Source: Limanda limanda
Lineage: Eukaryota; Chordata; Actinopteri; Pleuronectiformes; Pleuronectidae
Direction of reading: 5' to 3'
DNA: 64,000 nucleotides
NCBI RefSeq assembly: GCF_963576545.1
Contig: NC_083639.1
Span: 10,329,998-10,393,997 of the forward strand
Both the position numbers and the translations under genes were made by a program. Under the pieces are notes generated by a model, which saw nothing but the letters and a program-made list of their open reading frames with translations, did no database searches and was not told the origin of the DNA. This document shows, piece by piece, positions 24,970 through 42,572 of this stretch. Position 1 is the stretch's first letter, and every line of letters starts with the position of its first letter.

Positions 24970-26662
24970 GTTACCAACACAAGAAATGGCTAAACGGTTT
25001 CAGGAAGTCGGAGCAAAGCGAGAACACGAGAAAGAGGGGAATTACGACAGAGGGTCCGAGCATCATCATCCATCTCCTTTAACTAGGTTTCCTCTATTTG
25101 CACCAAAATATCTGCCTCCATGCAACAATTTGAAGTTCACCTAGGTTTAGCAACGCAGCAATATATCATTTTAGTCAAACGCGACACTTCAGGAGCTCTT
25201 GTAAATTGAGCCTAATCCCAAGTCACCAGACGAATGTGACAAGAAAGATGCGAAGCACAAGAAACCTCGAGCATCATTCCCACATTTTTCGCTGTTGTTA
25301 CTAATGATTTTGAATTGATTGCAAAGGCATTCCTGATTATGATAATAAGTTATTTCCAGATAAAATGAGATAAAACCTGATTTACCTGTATTGCCTTTTG
25401 TTGGCAGCATTCAATTACTATAATAATGATGCTGAAATTCAGATGCACATGGAGCCAATCGAAGGGTAATTTTCACCATTGTAACCTTCCTTGTTCTTAG
25501 GCAACACCACACACTAAAACATAAGTTTGTTCTTTGTATGTTTAAGAACTATGATGTTATGATCTAGGTTATCCATATCCTGTTAGTTTCATTATTTAAA
25601 TACAGGTGGAGGATCGAGCTGTCAGCCTTCTTATTTTAACTTGAACAATCACCTTCCAATTTGCAAAAACATATTGATGTAATGTTACAAAAGTATTTAC
25701 AGTATCTGTATGCATTCAGCCACATACTTTCCACATAATACCTTTTCAAGACATTTGAAAAACGATTTAAAGTAATTTGTTATTCAAACACTAGGAACAA
25801 CATGGAGATTAGCAGTGTCTGTAAATAGTCAGAATAATTTCCTTCATGGTTTTACTTATTTTTAAATAAGAGTAGATTTTGACAGATTTAAGCATCAGGA
25901 TGTTTCCCTACAACTCGCTCTGGATGAATTTAAACTTATATCAATTGAAATGCATTTATGTCAACACGAAATTAATGTCCCACAGTTACCAGTGTGAGAA
26001 GAATCAAATGGTTTGGCTTTTTTAAATCTGTTGGGTTTTCAGACAGCAAATAGCAAACCTGGAAACAGCACTTTAGACTCACAAGTCAGCCTTGTTGGTG
26101 AAGTCTAGAACAACATAGATTATAAAGACTGACGTTAATCGGCGTGTATTCTGTGTACAACCGCTGAATATTTATGGGTTCTATGTTTTGCCATTTTATC
26201 TGTTGTCACATGTAACAAAATGTACATGGATTGTACATTTTACCTTAGAGAAGTTTTTTCCCCTGCAGGTTTTGGTCGCTCCTCTTTGGGGTTTGGCATT
26301 ATTAAACGTTATTAATTATTATTAAAGTTTTTGAAAATGTGGTCCATCAGTTAAGACTAGTGGTCAAATTAAGTTTCTGGTTTGTTCATTTTCTGATTCA
26401 TAAGTTTGTGGAGTGTTAATGTTGATGTCAGAGCTTATGATGATAGGTTTATTCAGCTGTTTTCAGTTCATTATCTAGGTAAGGAATAATTTGATCAAAA
26501 TCACTAAATACCAGCATTTCCTTTACAGTTTCAAACGATAATAGGCCAATGACACACTTTGTTTTGATATACATGATATATAATGTGTTCAACTGTATGT
26601 AAATGCACAGTTTTTTTGTACTAATCTGCATTGAGATTATAATTTAAAGGAAGAGCAATAAA
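24970..26662 (+). other. prkag1: prkag1 3' UTR with polyadenylation signal
   Basis: Noncoding AT-rich sequence after the stop, up to AATAAA at 26657-26662, giving a 3' UTR of about 1.7 kb. Nearer polyadenylation sites are possible. No other gene is visible. Confidence 0.5.
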
Positions 26663-26970
26663 GGTTCTTTGGAGTTTGTTGTAAATTGTAAATTTTGGGT
26701 GTATCTTGTGCTGAATATCAAACATAACTGCATTGAAATACATTTATTAACAGTTTTATGATGAAATTATGAAATGCAGAGTTATTAACAAATGGTTGAC
26801 TCCATACCATCCACTAGATATGGAGCAACATAAGCATTCATTGACATTCCTGTTTCTGGCTTCCTTTATGTCTAACTCCTGAAGGAAATGTTAGTCACTG
26901 AGATACTAAATGCTCCATGATCTTCACCAGCAAGTCACTTACTTGGTCTGTTTGGTATTGGACAAGAAGC

Positions 26971-27310
26971 ACACAGACTGTATGTAAAGATGGACTGCAT
27001 GGCTTCCCCCCAGAAGGGAAGCCAAAGCATCGTGATCGCTCCCTAGTGGCTGGCTGCAGTATGCTTTCTCCATGTTAGTCCACCTTTTTTAAAGATGGTT
27101 TCTGTCATTTTAGCTTTATCACACCGATGTTGTTTAAGAGTTTATTTTTCCTACAAGTTTGGTTTAATTGGATATTTAATGATATAAAAATGGGATGAAT
27201 CATAATGATTAACAGCTGAGACTGACTTGCGATTGGTTGAGCTTGGTCGGCCCTCGCTACTATGACTCCATCCACCGATCACCACTGCGCTGAGTCTGGC
27301 TGCAAATGCG
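26971..27310. repeat. Dispersed repeat, copy A of three
   Basis: Starts near ACAGACTGTATGTAAAGATG and later contains GATTGGTTGAGC, CTCCATCCACCGATCACCAC and GAGTCTGGCTGCAAATGC. Related copies lie at 54581-54845 and 61411-61600. It sits in the gap between the prkag1 and acvr1b 3' ends. Confidence 0.6.
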
Positions 27311-27657
27311 TTTGAGTTTAGGATATTTTTGGATAGAGAGGAATATATATATATATATATAGTCTATTGTAGTACATAAAATTTACAAACCTTATGGTCA
27401 GAGTTGACCAATTAATTTAAGCTGTGGGAAGAAACAAAACAATGAGCAAAAAAGTGCTAAACGACTCCTTAGAGTTTAGAGGAGCTGCAGAGTTGTGATA
27501 GTTCATCATTACAAGAAAATGTTTTCTTTAACTATTAAGTGTGAACCAATACTAATGTAAATTATTTTTTATAGCTGCTTTGCCCGTTCAGTGCAAGGTA
27601 GATGATGGCAGAGATAAAATAAAAGAGAAAAACACACAACATAGGAAAACCAATGTA

Positions 27658-30600
27658 TTTATTACTCTATATTAGAAGATACATGATTGAAGTCCTGAAG
27701 GGGTTTTTACATGGATACAATTGTCTCTTTGCTATAACTGGACAGAGACCTGGAAGTTAACACAATTCATGGTTTAATACCCAATTTCTTAAACTCACAT
27801 CCCACTACTGAAGCAAGGTTTTAAAACCTTAAATACACTAATCAGTATTTTTTTTTTTAACATTGTTAGGCAAATACAATTTGACAAACATACCTCTTTA
27901 GTGTATATGGATGACATTCAACCACATAAACTGCAGAGCTTCCCAGTGTGTCCAGCCAAAAACAACAGCATCGCGTGCAGTCTGTCTCTTCTTACTCACA
28001 TCCCCTAAGACTTTAACAAAACGGTAAAGGTGAGCCAGGGGATCTAAATGATTAAGTACTGGTCAAACACATTGGAGACAGTGTCGAGTCATTTCAGTAG
28101 TATTTAGTTTCCGCTCCCAGAGATTCCAAAGAAAAGTCTGATTCTCTCCGGAGTGTACTGCAACCGACTGCCGTGGTTTGTGTAAACATTCTCGTTTTCA
28201 GTGGCGTGTTCTTAAATCAACACTGAAGTCCGAGAGCAGAGATGATTCTGAGAATAATTTGGTTTTAATGCTGTGAGGTCAGTAGTAGTGCACATCGTGG
28301 CCTTTCAGGTTTTCATAGAGGGACTCACAGCCTACACACACATATAACATGGGACAGACTATTCACACAAACAGTACCTGTTGCATTTGCATACAACTAA
28401 AAAACAAAAGTGCATCTCTTTCCTGAAAACAAAAAACTGTAGATGGATTTCTGACAACTTTAGCACAAAGGCAACGGATCACATACAGTTTGCACATTGG
28501 GTAGTTAATGCATGGTGAACAAAAAGGAACCGCAGGGGGGAACAGGGATTCAAAAATCAAATATTCCTCTCCTTTATCAGAGTTACAAAATAAAAGGTCA
28601 ACAAAAGCAGTGTTTGACAATTATACAGTAATGTTACTTCAGAGGTCAGAAAGTAGACTGACACATGATTCTTTTTGAAACAGAAGTCTTTGATTTTCTT
28701 CCCACCAACCAAAAAGCTGGTATAAGAGATTCAACCATCTAAAACATGCCCTAAGTATCAATCATATATATATATATATATACACAAGTATCACCTGAAA
28801 AAGCTAGTTAATGTGCAGTAGTTATACTTGGCCAGGGTAAATGAGCCCGAGGGCAAAAGAACACTGGTCATGCTTTGACAATATGAAATAAAACAAACAA
28901 AACTATTACTCAGATTCCTGGAGTTAGTGTTGAAAGTGAACAAAAACAATACAATACCCCCTTGCATTTAATGTACAGTGTAAATAGTATTGGCAGCTGC
29001 AAAGGTTCATCTGTGTTTACCAGCTTATCTGAGGGACTGGAACCAGTGTACACACTCATGGCAGGTTACGCTCTGTGGGTTCACTGAGAGAGAGACAGCA
29101 GCTGCATTCAGAATAGGACACCATCATATAAACAGACTACATATACCTCTGTGCAACATGCTGCATGTAGTGTTTTGCATTAGTAGTGTCCAGATCTGAA
29201 GCCAGCGGGTGGGTCAACTGAGAAGTTCAAGGACATGAAACCTACAGTATCAGATGACCGGCAGCTGTCACTCAACACGTCAAATCAACAATCCTCCATC
29301 CTAGAAAAATGCATTATTATTTAACAAACCCTATATGGGTATATTTCTGAAGCTATTTTTAAACTGAAAAAATCTTTGATTGATGAAGACAACCTGAGGA
29401 TTACAACAGTTTATGGGAAAGGCTAAATCATGCTTTGCAAGGTGCCCTTATGCCCGGGCCGCACTGGGTACATGTGCACCGTCACGCTGATCTGCTGCGT
29501 CTAGAAAATGTGATGCTTGCGAGGCTGCTACATGAATTATCTGGTATGATTCTGTATTTCCTTGAACAAAAGTAGCATATGTACTCAACTTAATACCAGG
29601 ACAAGTGCATCTTCTGCTCCTGAAATATTTCATAACAATCTTGTTAAAACAGATGAAAGGATCCAGTTCTTTACTTTGGTAAAGGATCTGTTTTGACAGA
29701 TATAGAAATTAAAACTGGTGAAAGAATAATTTCGCTGTCTATTTAGCTGTGAAGCGTGCACCATGTGGTGAAAATAGCTGAGACCCCGCCTCTCTAAAGG
29801 AGGGGGCTCACATGAGTGAAATGCACCTGAGATGTGTGGCTCACACAGGCAGTGTGACCACTCTAACCTGATAACATGGGCATCGGGATGAAAAGAGAGA
29901 CATTCTGTGATACACACGTTCCCAGTGCAGCCCGGCCGTAATGCTCCAGTGAAAGTTTGGAACACCTTGCTTAAAGTCAACTTACACAAACTGTCTCAGC
30001 TGCACATGATAACATGGTAATCTGCACTGAACTAAACAACAATACTGCAGCAGAACCAGATGGATTATTTCTAATGATTTATAAGCCGTTTGTCATGTGC
30101 CTTTGTGCTGTAGCCCCGCCCACATTTGCCTCACAAACACCCATATATATTAGATCTAGTCACTTAAATCACAGAATAGGTAAAAAATAAGTTAAAACAC
30201 CCCTAACCCTCCAAGCCTGTCCCCTTCCAAGGACAATAAAAGTGAATTTTGATCGTCGACTATCAAGCATAATGGATCAGCAACTTATTTTTACAATGTT
30301 GACTGGTTAATTACATGTCCTGCTATTGATTGCATACAATTAATTTCACAGGAAACTCAAGGATCCTTGTTAGTATGGAGTGTAGAGAGGAACAGAAAGG
30401 TTCAGGTAGGGCAGCAGTAGCTGTGGACAAGACAGGAAAGGTGTTCTTGGTAGTTTGGCTGGGTAAGCGAGGTAGGGTTTGTCAGAAATCAAGTGGCTTC
30501 AAAACTGGCAGGAGTGTCTATGGACAAATATTTTACAAAGTGCCACTCTCCATCACGTTCTCTTACTTTGTGCGTTCTTCGGAGAAGGGCCCGGAGCCTC

Positions 30601-30670
30601 CGTCTCACTGTCCTACAATCTGGAGCCGGGCCCCGCTCAGTGCTCCTCCTCAGTGCTCTGCTGACTCCAC
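27658..30670 (-). other. acvr1b: Probable 3' UTR of acvr1b
   Basis: No coding exon on either strand. The minus strand carries AATAAA at 27658-27663, which would give a 3-kb 3' UTR. Mammalian ACVR1B also has a long 3' UTR. A short AT dinucleotide run is at 28764-28781. Confidence 0.45.
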
Positions 30671-36409
<5,739 letters not shown>

Positions 36410-36527
36410 GGTCAGTGAAGTCACGGCTCATCGCATTCACACGTTCGGTGAGCTGACGTTAGAGGTGGCGAGACGGTGACAGCGAGCTAACCCGGGTTTA
36501 CTAACATGGTCCACCAGCAGGCTTCAG

Positions 36528-36544
36528 CACACACACACACACAC

Positions 36545-36626
<82 letters not shown>
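36528..36626. repeat. (CA)n microsatellite, about 99 bp
   Basis: A CA run with one ACTAAC interruption near 36544, about 120 bases upstream of the acvr1b start codon on the outer side of its promoter. Confidence 0.97.
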
Positions 36627-36627
<1 letters not shown>

Positions 36628-36804
36628 AGGGTAGGACATTTACATATTACATTATTTTTGCCCCCACTGACTTGATAAAAATAGGGGGCACTTTTTGAAA
36701 CTTGTGAAATAACATTTGACCTTTATTCAAAATAATAAATGTACTTATTTAGGCTTACAGTATATGAGCAATTGCCATCAAATGGCAATAATTGTTAATA
36801 ATGG

Positions 36805-37029
36805 CATAATAGTTGGGAGGACACCCAGTATTCCCTAGCCCCTTATACCCTAACCTTAACCATCACAACTAAGTGCCTAACCCTAGCCTAACCTTAATCC
36901 TAACCTATTATAACCATAAACCTACAACCAAACCTTAACCCTCAAACAGCCCATTGAATTTGTGAGGACCAGCCTTAATGTCCTGACAATGATGGTATTG
37001 AACCAAAATTGGCCCTCATAACTATAGAT
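36805..37029 (+). repeat. Telomere-like dispersed repeat, copy 1
   Basis: Contains CCTAACCTTAACCATCACAACTAAGTGCCTAACCCTAGCC-type sequence, that is degenerate CCCTAA units, then CAGCCCATTGAATTTGTGAGG and CCCTCATAACTATAG. The reverse complement of a related copy is at 51293-51500. It ends at the hAT insertion point. Confidence 0.75.
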
Positions 37030-37996
37030 CAGGGGTGTCCAAACTACGGCCCGCGGGCCAACTGCGGCCCGCCATACATTTTTAATTGGCCCGCATCAAT
37101 GTCTAAAAATATAATTTATAAAAAAAAAAAAAAAAATTTTTTTTTTATAAATTATATTTGTGTGTGCGGGCCAATTTTGTTTGAAACTCAAAATTTAGTA
37201 GAGCTAAAATGGCACTTACTTAAAGCACTTTGTTTTGCTTTATGGGGCCAGGCTTCTTCGACAGGGGAGAGGCGGGTGCATGCTTCTGCGTTTTCAGAGA
37301 CACGCAAGAAGGGGCACGCAAGAGCCCTTGCGTGCTTGCGTGCCCCTTCTTTCGTGCTTGCGAGCATTCACCAATTTTTGTAACTATGGACAAAGCTACG
37401 CAAGCCTCACACAGCCCGTAAAGCTGTGATTGGTCCGCTAACTACATCCTTTCCAGAGTCATATTTCCGGTTTCATGCCCCATAATACCGGCAGAAACCA
37501 AGGAAGATTTAGAAGAACGGATATGGACCAGATAGAAGAGCACTTGGCAGAAGAGATCTGAAAGTATGACCACTTGTATAACCCGTCACTGACTAAATAC
37601 AAGGACACGCAGATGACCTGCAATTCCTGGAAGGAGATCTCGGCTGACGTCGGTTTGCAGGTCGACGAGTGTACGAAGCTGTGCAGAATGATCAGGGACA
37701 AATTTGTCCTCCAGAAAAAGTAATAAACAGTCGACAAAGACTGCCACACACAAAGAAGGTGTCTCTAAGGTTGTCTTTGACAAAAAACTTTACTCCACCT
37801 AGTGGTCTGGCGGTGAATTGCTTTGCTGACTTGCTAGCTGTCCCTCAGAACGCCACCACGCAACGCCCCCCCGCCCTGAGCAACGCGACTGTCAACAGTC
37901 CGCTCCAGGGCAGGGGGGCGTGGAGGCGTGAGTGGCCCAGTCCTTGGTATTTTTTTCTGTATGTGGCCCTCGGGACAAAAAGTTTGGACACCCCTG
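37030..37996. mobile_element. Non-autonomous hAT-type transposon, 967 bp
   Basis: Perfect terminal inverted repeats begin CAGGGGTGTCCAAACT and end AGTTTGGACACCCCTG. The 8-bp target duplication CTATAGAT is identical at 37022-37029 and 37997-38004. No transposase is present. The interior holds a large AT-rich palindrome at 37085-37175, a 17-bp perfect inverted repeat at 37306-37322/37335-37351, and a broken MADF-domain segment. Perfect ends and duplication suggest a recent insertion by an autonomous hAT elsewhere in the genome. Confidence 0.9.
37523..37723 (+). pseudogene. Broken MADF-domain coding segment inside hAT element
   Basis: Sixty-seven codons from an ATG to TAA, with an in-frame TGA at 37559-37561. 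After that stop the frame reads KYDHLYNPSLTKYKD, then NSWKEISADVGL, then ECTKLCRMIRDKFV. This is the pattern of a MADF domain: an HLYnPS start, NSW, and a conserved Arg-Asp-x-Phe-Val end. MADF domains are Myb/SANT-like DNA-binding folds found in transcription factors and in proteins linked to PIF/Harbinger transposons. A captured host or transposon gene piece is the likeliest origin. It cannot make a full domain from the ATG as it stands. Confidence 0.7.
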
Positions 37997-38005
37997 CTAT
38001 AGATA

Positions 38006-38081
<76 letters not shown>
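38006..38081. repeat. (CA)n microsatellite, about 76 bp
   Basis: A pure CA run starting two bases after the right target duplication of the hAT element. It belongs to the telomere-like repeat unit that the transposon split. Confidence 0.97.
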
Positions 38082-38083
<2 letters not shown>

Positions 38084-39500
38084 TGACCTTCAGTCAGCAG
38101 CAGGTGATTGTCATCAGGCTCTCATTAATTCAGTCGAAGTGGAGAAGAGGTTCCTTCTGTACCTTATGAATTTGTCGGTTCACCTCTCCCTCATCACCTC
38201 CATCCACACACACATTCTGCCCGGGGACTTAAATTGTGGTCTGATAAGTTTGACAGCCATCAGCATCAATGTTGAAGCTGCAGTCATTGCTTGTGTTCGG
38301 ATTATATAATCATTTGGAACACCAAGCTAAAACGAATGCAGTCTAAAGCAACGGCACTGCAACAAATCCCCCTTCCTGAAGGTCATGATGTTTCAGTTTC
38401 AACAGATGTTGATTCAAACTGTATTTTGGAGGATGTCGTTTGTGGTGCTGTTGAGCTGGAGGACATCTTTCAGAGGGTTGTGTCTGCTGTTCATCCCACC
38501 CTCATTGATTGAAATGTGGGTGGACAAAACAAAAGAAGCACTCGTCAACATAACTCAATCCAACAGCACATCAGCCGACAATCTCCAAAATGATCATATA
38601 CTTGAGTCACATCTGTACAATAGCGTCAGGAATTGTATTTGTAGCTAGAGGTTTGAAGCACATGAGCCAAAACAGACTTAAATACCATCCATCACATGTC
38701 ACATCTGTCATATTACACATTGATCCATTGTTGAGATAAGATTATTGATCCATACTGCCTAAAACACAAATTAATTGATATTTTTTCACTGTCTTTTAAT
38801 AATTATTAATTTCATACTGAGTCCATGCACTCACAGAGTAAATTTGCAAGATAAATCATATGAATTTTGTATTGGCAGTATCAGAAAATGGCATAAACGC
38901 TGTACAGTATTGACAATTGACTTCAGCTGACTATTTACAAAAGATAACTTACAGAAAATGCGACAGAAAACAAATAGTATTACATGAGCTATCACTATAA
39001 ATGAGCTATGACACAGGTGTATATTTCTTTACTTGCATCTTGCATAAGGGAATGATTGTTCAGGTTTACACACAGTGTTTGTCTTTAAGTGTTTTTTTGT
39101 GAATGATGAGGTAGATACTATGACAACTTGAGCACTTGTGAGACTGAATCAATCAGTGAACATGGGTTTCATGTATTATATCATAATCATTTTAGATTCT
39201 ATAAACTTCAAATATATTCATGTAAAAATAAACTTTATTATTCTGTTCTATTTCAATATACAGTATATATTTTCAGAAATATATTATTTGTCTCAACCTT
39301 TAAACTGAAAACCTTACTCCTCAAGAGTCTCTGTAGTTCTCACTTGAGGCCCTGCGTCAGTCAGTGTTCCTCTTTGTGGGTTTCCGTTTTCACTGATAGT
39401 TTCCAATGTATTTGGTTTCGGTTCTTTAGTCCTGAGTTGAACACATTTAAAAACATTAGGGAGTAATCGCAGGAGCAGAAAAGCCCTTATTCTTAAAGTC
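38082..39500 (-). other. ankrd33: Spacer and ankrd33 3' UTR
   Basis: No coding exon was supported. The minus strand has AATAAA at 39234-39239, which would give ankrd33 a 3' UTR of about 260 bases. The plus-strand frames at 38291-38648 show no family resemblance. Confidence 0.45.
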
Positions 39501-42500
39501 CTATTGTTTGGTCTTCTTGCTGTCTTTCCTTTTCTTTGCTTTCTCTTGCTTCGCTTTCTGTTCTTTCTCTTGCTTCTCTTTCTCCTTCTCCAGCTTCTTC
39601 TTCTCTCTCTTTTTCTCATCCTTGATCTCCTTGTACCTCCATATGGGTGGTTCCAGGAAGCCCTTGATCTTATTCTTCTTCTTCTTTTTCTCTTTCTTTG
39701 GCGTTGCCTCTGTCGGCCTGATGATATCTATCTTGGGAATGCAGCCGGAGGGGAACACGCTGTTCCTCCTCGCCATGCTGCGAGGAATAAATGCAGTAGC
39801 AACTTTGGTGGAGGCCAATGATAGGATGCTGCCTCGCCGCAGAGTGTCGGCACAGCAAGTTGTGTCGATGGACTCTACAGAGTGGATTGTGGGGATGATG
39901 TGTGACACAGAGCCATTGCTGTGGCATACCGGCGAGTCTTCTAGCTTCTTGTCTGGGTGTTTCACCACCAGCTCTGGTACAGCCAGCCGCCTCTTCCCCA
40001 CCTCTGGAGGGCTCTTGGGGCAGAGTGGACGGCATCCAGTTGAAATGAGGGGACTACGAACACTGGTGGTCATGCGGACCATGTGGTCCAAGACCCCGTT
40101 GTCCTGTGGGTCACGAGGTAAACTGAACCCAAATGTGTTTTTTAGCCGCTGGCTAATCTTTTCTGTGGCGCTTTTCTCCCCTGTGGCCTTGGCTACCTTC
40201 TCCTTGAGCTCTGGCCATTCAGGGACATAACTCTCACAGAACTGCTCAGCTTTTGGCCGAATGTTCAAGCGACGGAGGCGTTGCAAGGTCTCATAGCGTC
40301 CTGTTTTCAGTGCCCAGTCCCGAGCACATTTTCCTTTGGTGGTGTCGACTTCGTGAATGTTTGCTCCTGGAAAGAAAGATGGTAGAGTAGAGACACGAAG
40401 CGAGCAGGCGTTAATATCTTATGAGAAGTTCAAAGAACAATGGAATCAATCCATACTATAATCTCTGGGTTGCCAAAATGTGAATTGGTCTTACTGTCTT
40501 ACTTACTTTTCTAAAGATAATGCAAACAGCAAATAATGACATGCAGTGATTTTAGGAAAACGTGTGTTGTCTAAAAATATCTCTGCAGATGGCTTATCTC
40601 CTGCCCGCCTTCAGGACTTGGACGGCAGAGATTACTGCAGGTTGAGTTAAGATGTGGTAACGTCCTCAGAATGATCCCTTAAACCAGTCTGGCGTCACTG
40701 GCACGTTCACTCGCAAACAGAGTTAGCCAGCTTCAAATATGGACGGGTAAACCATGGGGTCATCTATTCTCACCTTAAGTGCCGTAACTGTTCATTTAGA
40801 GCTGTACGAGTCCTGGGTAATAAGCTGGGGTTTCCAGTGGTTTATAAAATAAACAGATCTAATAATAATCATAGGACAGAAGCTTTTGTGTGAGTATGAC
40901 ACTGTCAAAAGTCTGTTTCACCAGAGGATGAATAAGATTTGTTGAAAAAAGTTTGTGAAAATTGAGCATTCTTGTGAGTCCTGGCAAGACAACTGCGCTA
41001 AGAGTCATCAGAGAGATACAAACGTACTGTGTCACATTATCTTATATGACCATGTAAATGTATTTATTTGACTTATTTTTCATGGAGGATTGAAAGGACA
41101 ATGAGCAGTAATATTTATAATTAGCATGCACTACAAACTGGTTGCTTTACAACTAATATATTCTTTTAAGGCCATAAAGCTCCTAAAATAATTTTTTTCC
41201 AGAAGATATAACACATTATGAAAGAAATCAATATTTGTGTCCAGTAAACAAGAGAGGAAGTACTGTGCCTGACTTTATAAATCAATACCTGTGTATGTTG
41301 TGTATCATAGAAACTTACAAATTGCTGAAAACAGAAAGTGGATGAAAAAAAGTAGATAGCTGTCTTACATACCAGCCATAACGAGGGTAGCCACGACATC
41401 ATTGCGCCCGGTCATAGCAGCTTTGATGAGGGCTGTGAAACCACGACAGTCCTTGATTTCCAGGTCTATACCGGGAAAGTAGTTCAGGAGATACATGACT
41501 GTGCTGATATGACCTGGAGAGTAAGACACAAGAATTCAGAGCTTACATCAGCAGTTTATCTGAAATGTGTAACATTTGACAAATAAAATAAAAATCTCAA
41601 TTAACTTGAATCAGGAGCATCAGGGAGATCAGGCTGATGGCAAGTTAACAAAGTTTTATTGCCATCACCAAATCTGAACTATCTCTATCTCCCCATGTCA
41701 TTGTGGCCACAGACCATTATTCTACATGTGACCCTCTCACAGAGATGGTATGCACCTTCCTCCAGTTGTTATCTATCAGGGTTCCTAACTCAACCTTGGC
41801 TCCTGTGCATACTGCCATAGATAAAATAGGTCTCAGTGTTATAACACTAATGTGTGGTGGATTTAGTTAATCTTCCTCTGACTTCACTCTTTGTAGTACT
41901 GCCATCCTGGGTTATAGGCCCAAAGATAAGACAATGCAGACAGAGAAAACTAAATTAACTAAATAGATTCAAACCTTACATATAATACCATTATTTTATA
42001 GTTCAGATTTTTGTTGTTTCTCTATATTCTCCCCTTAATGCTTGTTTGATGCATTAAGTAAACGTTGTTATTCATGTCAACTCACCAGCTTGGGATGCAA
42101 TCATCAGTGCAGTGTTGCCTTCATTGTCCTGGTGGTTTATGTCTATAAAAGGACAGCTGTGAAGCCCATACACGATATCTATGAAACCTTTGCAGCAAGC
42201 CACCATCAAGCCATTCTGTTGTTATAAAGATAAATAACAATGAAATTAGTTTTGAGATTTTCAATAAGAAGTTCTGGATTATCATTTTTTCTGAATGACC
42301 CAGACTCTCACCCAGCGGTTGATGTCCAGTTCCATGACCTCCTCTTTTGTGACCCCTCTCTCCAGAACTCGCCGCAGAGAGACAGTTTCGTTGCGGGCGC
42401 ATGCTTGATACAGAGTCGACACCGCACCTCTGTTCGTTACCTCTGGCGAGTAGTCAGGAAGCACCGAGTCATCGGAGAGGATGCTGTCTGAGTTGTACTC

Positions 42501-42572
42501 GCTCGCTGACAGAGACAAACTGTCCTCATCTGGGCCTGAGCCCAGGTGTGGATCCACCGCTGCAGTCGCCAT
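39501..42572 (-). CDS. ankrd33: Ankyrin repeat domain protein 33 (photoreceptor ankyrin protein)
   Basis: Four coding exons in transcript order: 42572-42312, 42215-42086, 41513-41373 and 40366-39501. They give 465 residues (human about 450). The N-terminus is acidic and serine-rich ([17 protein letters not shown]). Ankyrin repeats run through about residues 60-190, with [49 protein letters not shown] and [16 protein letters not shown]. The C-terminus, about 410-465, is a highly charged Lys/Glu tail ([13 protein letters not shown], then [18 protein letters not shown]) that looks like a coiled or nuclear-targeting segment. The mammalian protein (PANKY) is expressed in photoreceptors and represses CRX-driven transcription. 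Linkage to acvr1b, as in human, favours ankrd33 over the ankrd33b paralogue. No lesion is seen. Confidence 0.9.

Noticed and set aside
36820..36960. Interstitial telomere array
   Set aside because: Units are degenerate and belong to a dispersed repeat with a second copy at 51293; not a tandem TTAGGG array.
39508..40230. 240-codon plus-strand frame rich in Phe, Leu and Ser
   Set aside because: Exact antisense of the Lys/Glu-rich last exon of ankrd33, which explains both its length and its hydrophobic composition.
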